Part shown: positions 56,757-64,000 of the stretch, piece after piece
How positions within the stretch are numbered: position 1 is the first letter of the stretch
Layout of the letters: each line of letters begins with the position of its first letter
NCBI GenBank assembly: GCA_963828215.1
Contig: CAWHFO010000016.1
Span: forward strand, 62,001-126,000
Source: CAVTJL01 sp963828215
GTDB taxonomy: Bacteria; Pseudomonadota; Alphaproteobacteria; Geminicoccales; Geminicoccaceae
DNA: 64,000 nt
Direction: 5' to 3'
Program-made: the position numbers and the translations under genes
Notes under the pieces: model-generated
Database searches by the model: none
Told to the model about the DNA's origin: nothing
Seen by the model: only the letters and a program-made list of their open reading frames with translations

Positions 56757-57595
56757 GGCACGTCTCCGATGCCCGTGGCCCAGGGCGTGAGCCAGCGCTG
56801 CAGCGCCCTGAGCGCCCGGTCGGTGAGATAGCCCAGCACGCTGATGACGATGATGAAGGCGATGACCTTGGGGGTCATCAGCAGCTCCCGGTACCACTCG
56901 ATGGCGAAGCCGAGGCCGCTCGGGGCACCGATCAGCTCGGCCGCCACCAGCGCCATCCAGACCGAGCCGCCGGCGATGCGGGCACCGGTCAGGATGTGCG
57001 GCAGGGCCGAGGGCAGGACGACGTGCCGAAGGATCGTGCCCCGGCCCACCCCCATGGTCTGCGCCGCCCGCAGCAGGGTCCGATCCGTCGACCGCACGCC
57101 GGCGATGGTGTTCAGCAGGAAGGGAAAGAGGGCCACGTAGGCCATGATGAAGATCGGCAGCGTGTCGCCGATGCCGAAGATGAAGAGGGCGAGCGGTATC
57201 CAGGCGATGCCGGAGATCGGCCGCAGCAGCTCGACGATCGGGTCCAGCAGATCGTCGAGCAGGGGGCTGAGCCCCATGACGATGCCGAGCCCGATGCCGA
57301 GGCAGCCGGCGATCAGATAGCTGACGGCCAGCCGCCACAGGCTGATCGCCGCGTTCTGGGCGATCTCGCCATTCCGCAGCAGCGCCACGAGCTGCTGGGC
57401 CACCGCCAGCGGCGTCGGCAGGATCACGTGGTTGCCGACCCACAGCGAGACCAGGTACCAGATGCCGAGCAGGGCAAGGATGGAGCGCAGATAGAGGAAC
57501 GCCCCCCCAGACGGGGGCTGCGCGTGCCTACGCCGCCCGTTAGGCCGACCGCCGCCATGCCGTTCCCTGATCGCCCCGATCTGTCGTCGGTCCAT
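56753..57595 (-). CDS. NitT/TauT-type ABC transporter permease (third system, permease 1)
   Basis: An intact 280-residue permease, first gene of its operon. PISGIAWIPLALFIFGIGDTLPIF and AAQTMGVGRGTILRHVVLPSALPHI are the family segments. The N-terminus is Arg-rich (about 30 residues). The start at ATG 57595 lacks a good ribosome site and lies only 14 bp from an operator-like repeat, so the true start may be further in. Divergent from lacI. Confidence 0.86.
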   Translation of the reverse strand: MDRRQIGAIRERHGGGRPNGRRRHAQPPSGGAFLYLRSILALLGIWYLVSLWVGNHVILPTPLAVAQQLVALLRNGEIAQNAAISLWRLAVSYLIAGCLGIGLGIVMGLSPLLDDLLDPIVELLRPISGIAWIPLALFIFGIGDTLPIFIMAYVALFPFLLNTIAGVRSTDRTLLRAAQTMGVGRGTILRHVVLPSALPHILTGARIAGGSVWMALVAAELIGAPSGLGFAIEWYRELLMTPKVIAFIIVISVLGYLTDRALRALQRWLTPWATGIGDVP

Positions 57596-57608
57596 CGCGC
57601 GGAAGCGA

Positions 57609-57622
57609 TGGAAGCGCTAACA
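57609..57622. promoter_or_regulatory. LacI-type operator candidate
   Basis: TGGAAGCGCTAACA is a near-palindrome around the AGCGCT centre typical of LacI/GalR operators. A second GGAAGCG lies 10 bp to the left, at 57601. It is in the gap between the third NitT/TauT-type operon and lacI, so the regulator may control both its own gene and the operon. Confidence 0.6.
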
Positions 57623-57691
57623 TCCCGATGCTAACCTGTCGCCTACCCGAGAACAAGGGGCCAAGGCCCGCTCGGGGAGGCGGAACGGACG

Positions 57692-58713
57692 ATGGCGGCG
57701 AGGACACGCGAGACGACGGGGCGCGTGCGGATGGCCGAGGTCGCGGCCCGGGCCGGCGTCTCGGCGGTCACGGTGTCCCGTGTGCTGCACGCCCCTTCGA
57801 CCGTGGCCGAGGCGACCCGCAGCCGGGTGACGGCGGCGATCGCCGAGCTGGGCTACCTGCCCAACCTGATCGCGCGATCGCTGGCCGCTACCCGCACCGG
57901 CATGATGGCGGCGCTGATCCCGACCATCGACCATTCGCTGCACGCCGAGGTGGTGCAGGCGATGAGCGAGGTGATGCGGGGCGCGGGCTTTCACCTGCTG
58001 CTCGGCTCGACCGATTTTTCGCTGGAGCAGGAGGAGGATCTGGTCCGCGCCTTTCTCGCCCGGCAGGCCGATGCCCTCTTTCTCACCGGCACCACCCATA
58101 CCGAGGCGACCCGCCGGCTGCTCCAGACCGCCCGCGTGCCGGTCGTCGAGATCGCCAACGTCACCGAGGCGCCGATCGACATGGCGGTCGGCTATTCGAG
58201 CCGCGTCGCGGCCGGCGACGATGGTCCGCTACCTGCTGGGCCGCGGCTACCGGCGGATCGGCTATCTCTACTCGACCATCGGTGCCAATGATCGGCTGGC
58301 CGACCGTTTCGAAGGCGTGCGGGAGGCGCTCGCGGGCGCCGACGCGCTGGACCCCGACCTGCTCGTCGAGACCCGGATCGACCTTCGCGCGGGAGCGGCA
58401 GGCGCTGCTCGAGCTCGTCGCCCGCCGGCCGGACGTCGAGGCCGTCTTCTGCTCGAGCGACGTGATCGCGGTCGGCGCCCTGCTCGAATGCGCGCGGCAG
58501 GGCTGGGCGGTCCCCGGGCGCCTGGCGGTCGCCGGCTTCGACGACCTGCCCATCGCCGCCGAGCTGCATCCGGCACTCACCACGATCCGCGTCCCGCGCC
58601 GGGCGATGGGCCGTCTCGCCGCCGAGCTGCTCCTGCGGCGCCTCGCCGGCGAGACCGTCGAGCCGCGGGTCGTCGACCTCGGCTTCGAGCTGATCGCCCG
58701 GGCCAGCGCCTGA
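57692..58713 (+). CDS. LacI family transcriptional regulator (two frameshifts)
   Basis: A sugar-responsive repressor. The helix-turn-helix MAEVAARAGVSAVTVSRVL and hinge LPNLIARSLAATRTGMM are followed by the periplasmic-binding-like effector domain (ALIPTIDHSLHAEVVQ, GYRRIGYLYS, AVFCSSDVIAVGAL, AGFDDLPIAAELHPALTTI). The set resembles GntR/IdnR-type gluconate regulators. Extra bases near 58215 and 58390 split it; joined length is about 339 residues. It lies between two transport operons, convergent with the MalE-type gene and divergent from the third NitT/TauT-type operon. Confidence 0.88.
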
Positions 58714-58726
58714 GGAGCGTGGCCGG

Positions 58727-58750
58727 GGGCCGGGGCTGCCGCCCCGGCCC
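58727..58750. terminator. Bidirectional hairpin between lacI and the MalE-type gene
   Basis: A perfect 10-bp GC stem (core GGCCGGGGC and its complement) with a 4-base loop sits in the 42-bp gap between two convergent genes. No T-run, so Rho-independent ending would be weak, but place and strength suit a two-way terminator. Confidence 0.6.
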
Positions 58751-58755
58751 GGCGG

Positions 58756-60039
58756 TCAGCGCGACATGGTGCGGGCGATCTTGCGGTCCGCGCTCGCGAG
58801 CTCGCCCTCGATGTCGCCGCCCTGGATCACCGACTGCAGGGCCGGCACCACATCGTCCATCACCGCATAGAACTTGGCGCTCTTGAACGGATTGTCGATC
58901 GTGTTGCCGAGCTCCTGCACGAAGAGCTGGGTGTAGGGGTCGGCACCCATGTCGCCGCTGGTGAGGAGCTTCATGTCGGACGTCGAGAGCTGGCCCGAGG
59001 CCTTGAAGTACATGTCGGTGAACTCGGGGTCGAAGATCACGTAGCGGATGAACTCGGCCGCCAGCTTCTTGTGCTTGGAGCCCTTGGAGATGGTGATCTC
59101 GTGGGGATTGCCGATCGTGCGCCGCTTGCCGCTCGGGTCGGCCGGCATCGGCGCCACCCAGATGTCGCCGTCCTGGGCGGTCGTGGTCTTGCCGCCCGAG
59201 AGGTTCTTGAAGAGCCCTTGGCCCCACGGCCCCTCGAAGATGAAGCCGGCGCGGCCGGACGCCATGGTGTTGCGCGTCTCGTCGATCGAGAACCCCGCGG
59301 GCGCGGCGCCGGCCTTCACGAGATCCCGGACCCAGGCGAAGGCCTGCTGCGTCGGCGGCGTGTTGAACGTCACCTTGCCCTGGGCGTCGACCACGTCACC
59401 GCCCATCCCGTAGATGATCGGGATCGTCCACTGGGCCGAGTTCGGGTTGCGCTGGGTGCGGAGCGCCACGCCGTAGACCGGTGCACCGTTCCGGGCCGGC
59501 AGGGCCGCGATCTTCTTGGCCTGCTCCATCAGCTCGGGCCAGGTCTGCGGCGGCTTCGCCGGATCGAGGCCGGCCTCCTTCATGAGGTTCCGGTTGTAGA
59601 ACAGCAGGATCGGTGCCGGAACCCAGGGCATCGCCATGATCTTGCCGTCGAACGTCACCGCGTCGAGCGACGCCTTGGGGATGTCTGCCCACTCCTCGGC
59701 GGTGAAGTAGTCGTTCAGCGGCTCCAGGCCACCGATCTCGTAGATAGCCGGAATCCAGCCCGCGATCAGGTGGAGATTGTCGGCGGCGTTGCCGGCGAGG
59801 GTGGCGACCGTCGCCTGCTTCAGCGCCTGATCGAAGGGCACGTCGTTCCTGACCCACTCCACCCCCGGATGCTTCTTCTCGAAGTCCTGCGTCAGGAACT
59901 TCACCGTCTCCACGTAGGCCCCATAGAGATTGAGCCAGCCCGCGTAGCTCAGCTGGGTCGTCTCCGCATGGGCGCCCCGCCCCGCGGCCAAAGCGCCGGC
60001 CAGAGCGGCCAACATCGTCTCGCGCCTGCTCAATCTCAT
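58756..60039 (-). CDS. Sugar-type extracellular solute-binding protein, Tat signal (MalE-like)
   Basis: An intact 427-residue family 1 binding protein. RLSRRETMLAALAGALAAG is a twin-arginine signal cut near AHAETT. LLFYNRNLMKEAGLDPAKPPQTWPELMEQ and GRAGFIFEGPWGQGLF are typical of CUT1 sugar-binding proteins. It is the third transport gene of the operon, after MalF- and MalG-type genes; no ATPase gene is included. Confidence 0.9.
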   Translation of the reverse strand: MRLSRRETMLAALAGALAAGRGAHAETTQLSYAGWLNLYGAYVETVKFLTQDFEKKHPGVEWVRNDVPFDQALKQATVATLAGNAADNLHLIAGWIPAIYEIGGLEPLNDYFTAEEWADIPKASLDAVTFDGKIMAMPWVPAPILLFYNRNLMKEAGLDPAKPPQTWPELMEQAKKIAALPARNGAPVYGVALRTQRNPNSAQWTIPIIYGMGGDVVDAQGKVTFNTPPTQQAFAWVRDLVKAGAAPAGFSIDETRNTMASGRAGFIFEGPWGQGLFKNLSGGKTTTAQDGDIWVAPMPADPSGKRRTIGNPHEITISKGSKHKKLAAEFIRYVIFDPEFTDMYFKASGQLSTSDMKLLTSGDMGADPYTQLFVQELGNTIDNPFKSAKFYAVMDDVVPALQSVIQGGDIEGELASADRKIARTMSR

Positions 60040-60085
60040 TGTTCTGCCTCCTCGTTGTCGTGGCCGGGCCCGGCCCGGCACCTGC

Positions 60086-60974
60086 TCACCCTTTGACGGC
60101 GCCCGCCGTGACTCCCTGCATGAACGCCCGCTGGAAGAAGAGAAAGAGAAGAAAGATCGGGATCGAGACGATGATCGCGAGGGCCATCATGTCCGACCAG
60201 GCGCCCTCGAACTCGGTCAGGAACGACATGCTGATGCCGGCCGGCAGCGGCCGCATGTCGTTCGAGGAGATGAAGGTCAGCCCGAAGAGAAGCTCGTTCC
60301 AGGACGTCACGAAGACGAAGATGGCCGAGGCGGTCAAGCGCCGGCTTGGCCATCGGCATGACGATGCGGAAGAAGGTGTAGGCCGGGCTGGCGCCGTCGA
60401 CGAAGGCCGCCTCCTCGATCTCGGACGGCAGCTGGTCGAAGAAGCTCTTCAGCAGCCAGACCGCGACCGGCAGGGTCACGACCGTGTGGCCGATGATCAA
60501 GGACGCATAGGTGTTCAGGAGGTGGAGCTTCACGAACAGGATATACATCGAGATCATCAGGAGCGGGATCGGGAAGGCGAGCGACGCCATGAAGAACATC
60601 AAGATGGCGGTGTTGGCGCGGAAGCGCAGGCGGGCGAGGCCGTAGGCGGCGAGCGCGCCCGTCAGCGTCGCCACCACCGCGGAGCAAAGGCCGACGATCA
60701 GGCTGTTCAAGAAATAGGTGCCGAGCGTCGGGTTGAGCTCGGCCCGGTAGCTGGCGAGCGTCGGATGCGCCGGGATCCAGCGCGGCGGATAGCTGAAGAC
60801 GTCGGCCAGGGGCTTGAGCGAGGTCGAGAGCATCCAGGCGATCGGCAGGAGCAGGATCACCAGGGCCGCGAAGACCAGGAGGTAGAGGATGACGTCGACC
60901 ATCCAGCGGCCGTGCCGGTAGGAGCGGTCGCTGCGCTCGCGGCCGGCCTGTCTCGGCAGGGTGGTGGCGCTCAT
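60086..60974 (-). CDS. Sugar ABC transporter permease, MalG type (one frameshift)
   Basis: An inner-membrane permease, about 295 residues after removing an extra T near 60345. PIAWMLSTSLKPLADVF opens helix 1, and the EAA loop is EIEEAAFVDGASPAYTFFRIVMPMAKPAL. TSWNELLFGLTFIS is the usual MalG helix. It starts 1 bp after the MalF-type stop. With MalF-type and the binding protein it forms a CUT1 importer needing a shared ATPase. Confidence 0.89.
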
Positions 60975-60975
60975 C

Positions 60976-61873
60976 TCAGTCCTTCCCGCCGGCCAGCGAG
61001 CGGTCGAGCGCGAAGCGAACATAGAGGAGGGCCACGACCAGCAGCAGGACGAGCCAGATCGTCCCCACCGCCGAGGCAAGGCCAAAATCCCAGTCCTCGA
61101 ACGCCGTCTTGTAGGTATAGAGGGAAAGCACCATCGTCGCGTTGACCGGCCCGCCCTGGGTCAGGACGAAGACCATCGTCATCTCCTGAAAGAAGCGCAC
61201 CGCCTGCAGCAGGGCCGCGACGAGGATGATGTTCCGCAGCAGCGGCAGCACGACGTAGCGCTGGCGGGCGAGGAAGCCGGCGCCGTCGATCTCGGCCTGC
61301 TCGATCAGGTCCCGCGGCACGCCCTGAAGGGCGGCGAGGCAGATCACCATGATGAACGGGATGGCGCGCCAGGCGTAGCCCGAGATCACCGCCCACTGGG
61401 CGGCCACCGGGTCGAACAGCCATTTGAGATTGACCTTGGTGACGCCGAGCTCGAGCAGCAGATAGTTGACGAGCCCATAGTCCTGGCTGAAGAGCCAGCC
61501 CCAGAGGATGGCGATGACGATCCAGGGCACGACCCAGACCTGGAAGATCGCGGCGCGGAAGAAGCCGGCAAAGCGCAGGCCGGAGTTCAGGAGCACCGCC
61601 AGGCCGTAGCCGCAGACCGTGGCGATGACCGTGGCGCGAGCCCACGATGTAGAGCGTGTTGGCGAGGACCGTGCGGAACTCCGGATCGCCGAACAGAAAG
61701 GAAAAATTGCCGAGGCCGACATAGGCGAGGGCCGGGCGCAGCGGGGTCGCGTCGGTGAAGGAGAGCCGCACGCCGTTGACGACCGGCCAAAGAATAAAAA
61801 TCCCGACCAGCAGGATGGCCGGGGCGAACAGCATCAGGATGAAAAAGGGGTGGCGCTTGAGGGTGGCGTTCAT
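60976..61873 (-). CDS. Sugar ABC transporter permease, MalF type (one frameshift)
   Basis: About 298 residues after removing an extra base near 61636. PAILLVGIFILWPVVNGVRLS is helix 1, YVGLGNFSFLFGDPEF the periplasmic loop, and the EAA loop reads DLIEQAEIDGAGFLARQRYVVLPLL. TGGPVNATMVLSLYTYKTAF is the standard MalF-type end segment (usually TxGGPxxxT). ATG 61873 gives the normal N-terminus. Confidence 0.89.
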
Positions 61874-61893
61874 CGGCCGACGCCCCGGCCGTC

Positions 61894-62712
61894 TCATGCG
61901 GCGGGAGCGGCGGTCGGCGGCGTCAGGGCCAGCATCGCCAGAAGCCCGCCGTCGACCTTGAGGTCGGTGCCGGTGATCCAGGCGCTGCGCGGGCCGGCGA
62001 GAAAGGCCACCGCCTCGGCGATGTCCTCGGGCCGCCCGAGCCTGCCGAGCGGCAGCTTTCTTCCCTGCTCGGCCAGGATGGCGCCGCTGTCGGCGCCGGG
62101 GAACATGGCCTCCCAGGACCGCCGGAGCATCGGCGTGTCGGTGGGGCCCGGGCAGACGGCGTTGACCCGGATGCCGTCGGCTGCATGGTTCAGGGCCATG
62201 CCGCGGGTCATGCCGAGCAGCGCCGTCTTGCTGGTGACGTAGGCGATGCGCTCGCCCAGCGTGGCGAAGGAATGGACCGAGGCGAGGTTGACGATGGCCC
62301 CGCCGCCGCGCTCGCGCATGCGCGGGATCGCGTGCTTGCAGGCATTGAAGACGCCGTCGAGATTGATCCCCATCGCCGCCCGCCAGTCGTCCTCGCTGGT
62401 CCCGACCACGCTCCCGAAGGTGCCGACCCCGGCATTGTTGACCAGAATGTCGACCCCGCCGAAGCGTTGGGCGGCGAAATCCACCAGCCCGGACATCGCC
62501 TCGCTCGAGGCCACGTCGGCCGCCCGGCCGTCGACCTCGAGGGCGCGACCGCGCAGCCTGGCCAGGGCCGCCTCGACGCCGGCGGCCTTGCGAGCGCAGA
62601 TGACCACGGCAGCCCCGGCCTCCGCGAGCCGCACCGTGATGGCCTCGCCGATACCCGCGGCACCGCCCGTAACGATCGCGACCTTGCCGGCGAACTCCCC
62701 GGGCTCGCTCAT
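61894..62712 (-). CDS. Short-chain dehydrogenase (glucose/ribitol dehydrogenase-like)
   Basis: An intact 272-residue classical SDR with TGGAAGIGE, NNAG near residue 94, NLASVHS with the catalytic Ser and YVTSKTALLG with Tyr-Lys. GRPEDIAEAVAFLAGPRSAWITG and DGG complete the C-terminus. It overlaps the preceding gene by one base (TGATG), so it is coupled to the beta-hydroxyacid dehydrogenase. It probably oxidises the sugar or sugar acid imported by the system downstream. Confidence 0.91.
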   Translation of the reverse strand: MSEPGEFAGKVAIVTGGAAGIGEAITVRLAEAGAAVVICARKAAGVEAALARLRGRALEVDGRAADVASSEAMSGLVDFAAQRFGGVDILVNNAGVGTFGSVVGTSEDDWRAAMGINLDGVFNACKHAIPRMRERGGGAIVNLASVHSFATLGERIAYVTSKTALLGMTRGMALNHAADGIRVNAVCPGPTDTPMLRRSWEAMFPGADSGAILAEQGRKLPLGRLGRPEDIAEAVAFLAGPRSAWITGTDLKVDGGLLAMLALTPPTAAPAA

Positions 62713-63644
62713 CAGGCCCGATCCCTGCTCCCCGGTCTCGGCGCGAGGCGGACCTCGATCCCGGCCTCGCGCTCGCGGACTCTGAGGACGCTCGTGAAGT
62801 CGTCGGTCGCGAAGCCCGCCTCGCAGGCCTGGCGGAGCGCCTCGAGCACCCCCCGCCCGACCGGCGCGTCGACCCCCATCTCGCCCGCCAGGCCCAGCGC
62901 CAGCCGCTGATCCTTCATCGACAGCCGCGTGAAAAAGCCGGGCGCGAAGTCGCCCTTCAGGGGCTTGCTCGGCAGGAACTCGCCGAGCTGGCGGCTGCCG
63001 GCGAAGGTGCTCATGACGAGCTTCTGGATGTCCTCGAGCGCGAGGCCCGCCTTGACGCCGAAGGTCAGCGCCTCGCAGTGCAGCGCCATGATCCCGGCCG
63101 AGATGTAGTTGTTGACGAGCTTCATGGCGTGCGCGTTGCCGAGCGGCCCGCAATAGGTGAAAGTGTCGCCCATGCAGCGCAGCACCGGCATCGCCCTCTC
63201 GACGTCGGCGGGATCGCCGCCGGTCATGATGGCGAGCGTGCCGGCCCGGGCATTGTCGACCGTGCGGGCCACGGGCGCATCCATCATCCGCGCCCCCTTG
63301 GCCGTCACCGCCGCGCCGATCTTCCGGGTCGTGCCGGGATCGACCGTGCTCATGTCGATATAGAGGGCGCCGGGCCTGAGGCCCTCGAGCACGCCGCCGG
63401 GCCCGAGCGCCGCCTTCAGCACGTCCGGCGCGTCCGGCACCATGGTGATGACGATGTCGGACGCGGCCGCCACCTCCGCGGCCGTGCCCCGTCCCTCGGC
63501 GCCCAGCGCCGCGAGGTCCGCCACCCGGCCCTGGTCGAGGTCGAAGACGACGAGCGGAAAGCCCTTCTTGACGATGTTGGCCGCCATGGGCTGGCCGATC
63601 GTGCCGAGCCCGACAAACCCCACGACAGTGCCCGCGACCGTCAT
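62712..63644 (-). CDS. 3-hydroxyisobutyrate/beta-hydroxyacid dehydrogenase family protein 2
   Basis: An intact 310-residue enzyme. VGFVGLGTIGQPMAANI is the cofactor loop, DIVITMVPDAPDVLKAAL and YIDMSTVDPGTT follow, and AHAMKLVNNYISAG carries the catalytic Lys. The substrate loop DAPVARTVDNARAGTL lacks the SGG of classical members, as in its paralog at 52889-53802. Substrates of this group include tartronate semialdehyde and 4-hydroxy-/2-hydroxy acids. First gene of the operon with SDR and the MalEFG-type transporter. Confidence 0.9.
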   Translation of the reverse strand: MTVAGTVVGFVGLGTIGQPMAANIVKKGFPLVVFDLDQGRVADLAALGAEGRGTAAEVAAASDIVITMVPDAPDVLKAALGPGGVLEGLRPGALYIDMSTVDPGTTRKIGAAVTAKGARMMDAPVARTVDNARAGTLAIMTGGDPADVERAMPVLRCMGDTFTYCGPLGNAHAMKLVNNYISAGIMALHCEALTFGVKAGLALEDIQKLVMSTFAGSRQLGEFLPSKPLKGDFAPGFFTRLSMKDQRLALGLAGEMGVDAPVGRGVLEALRQACEAGFATDDFTSVLRVREREAGIEVRLAPRPGSRDRA

Positions 63645-63824
63645 CCTGCGATGCCTCCCAGGCGCCAGCCGTCGCTCGAGGCGGTCCGGGCCATCCGTCT
63701 TCTCGTGTGCGGCGGAGGATAGAAACGCCCGGCACCGCCCGCAAGCGTCGCAGGGCGCGAGCCGGGCCAATTCTCGGCCAGGAGGGCATCGGCCGGGCGA
63801 CGGGGTGACGGGACGGCCGTCCGG

Positions 63825-63853
63825 CCCGCGCCGCGAGCTGCCGGGCGCGGGCG
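63825..63853 (-). terminator. Hairpin after the TRAP permease gene
   Basis: A perfect 9-bp stem (GCCCGCGCC at 63825-63833 and its complement at 63845-63853) with an 11-base loop starts 9 bp past the TRAP gene stop, in the right place for a terminator. There is no clear T-run. Confidence 0.5.
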
Positions 63854-63861
63854 CCCCGGGG

Positions 63862-64000
63862 CTACTGCACCACCGCCGACCCGAAGAGGGCGTTCGGCAG
63901 CAGGAGCGAGATCCACGGCACGTAGGTGACGATCACGAGAAAGGCCAGAAGCACCATCAGCCAGGGCAGGGCGGCCCGGACCACCTCGAGCACGCCCATG
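63862..64000 (-). CDS. dctM: 3' end of a TRAP transporter large permease (DctM type)
   Basis: The last 46 codons of a gene entering from the right edge. The peptide has a hydrophobic helix (LMVLLAFLVIVTYVPWISLLLP) and a short tail. This 'VTYxPxxSLxLP' ending is that of DctM, the 12-helix subunit of tripartite ATP-independent carboxylate importers. The rest lies outside the window, so the call rests on one motif. Confidence 0.7.
   Translation of the reverse strand, partial: MGVLEVVRAALPWLMVLLAFLVIVTYVPWISLLLPNALFGSAVVQ

Noticed and set aside
1..64000. Programmed ribosomal frameshifting in transporter genes
   Set aside because: Shifts occur at many unrelated sites without slippery heptamers or following stems and in both directions, which fits read errors, not recoding.

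Overview
The window reads as a chromosomal segment of a GC-rich Alphaproteobacterium, probably a free-living soil or water heterotroph of the Rhizobiales/Rhodospirillales type. The evidence is the very high GC, twin-arginine signals on several binding proteins, dense tail-to-head operons with ATGA/GTGA overlaps, and a run of uptake systems and small-molecule catabolic enzymes. No rRNA, tRNA, CRISPR array, integrase or intact insertion sequence was seen.

Layout. 0-7 kb: a RbsBAC-type sugar ABC operon on the minus strand, whose permease is a tandem fusion of two permease domains, divergent from a GntR/FCD regulator and an enolase-superfamily dehydratase. 7-8 kb: PPK2 polyphosphate kinase. 8-10.7 kb: a lower-GC island with a DUF262/HNH (GmrSD-like) defence nuclease. 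10.7-15.6 kb: a complete branched-chain amino acid type ABC operon (LivF, G, M, H and binding protein). 15.8-22.5 kb: a NitT/TauT-type ABC system followed by three consecutive Gfo/Idh/MocA dehydrogenases. 22.5-26 kb: small genes (nucleoside deoxyribosyltransferase, a Tat-exported Cys-motif protein, DinB, GalM, a lipoprotein). 26-28 kb: a fumarylacetoacetate-hydrolase-family enzyme and an SDR. 28-32 kb: an orphan solute-binding protein plus sulfatase, divergent from a LysR regulator. 32-38 kb: an OFA-type MFS transporter with its tiny partner, hydantoinase A, an N-terminally truncated hydantoinase B and a quinone-oxidoreductase-type enzyme. 38-42 kb: a second sugar ABC system. 42.1-42.8 kb: an abnormal purine-rich, then T-free stretch. 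42.9-51.8 kb: PuuE-like allantoinase, amidase, NHL protein, Asp/Glu racemase-family protein, a second NitT/TauT-type ABC system and a GntR/FCD regulator. 51.8-57.6 kb: aldo/keto reductase, 3-hydroxyisobutyrate-dehydrogenase-type enzyme and a third NitT/TauT-type system. 57.7-63.7 kb: a LacI regulator, a MalEFG-type system without an ATPase gene, an SDR and a second 3-hydroxyisobutyrate-dehydrogenase-type enzyme. At the right edge lies the end of a TRAP large permease gene.

How the parts work together. The window is almost wholly 'import plus oxidise' modules: a binding protein, its permeases and one to three NAD(P)-dependent or hydrolytic enzymes under a local GntR, LysR or LacI regulator. 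The 33-51 kb stretch (hydantoinase, PuuE-like allantoinase, amidase, Asp/Glu racemase family) suggests breakdown of ureides, hydantoins or related cyclic amides. The outer parts look like sugar or sugar-acid use.

Quality. About 25 conserved genes are split by single-base indels, roughly 50 in all. Most of those resolved by codon alignment are +1 insertions. They look like sequencing error rather than biology, so I annotate the spliced genes as one CDS with the shift positions noted. The purine-rich block at 42.1-42.8 kb and the missing start of hydantoinase B may have the same origin.
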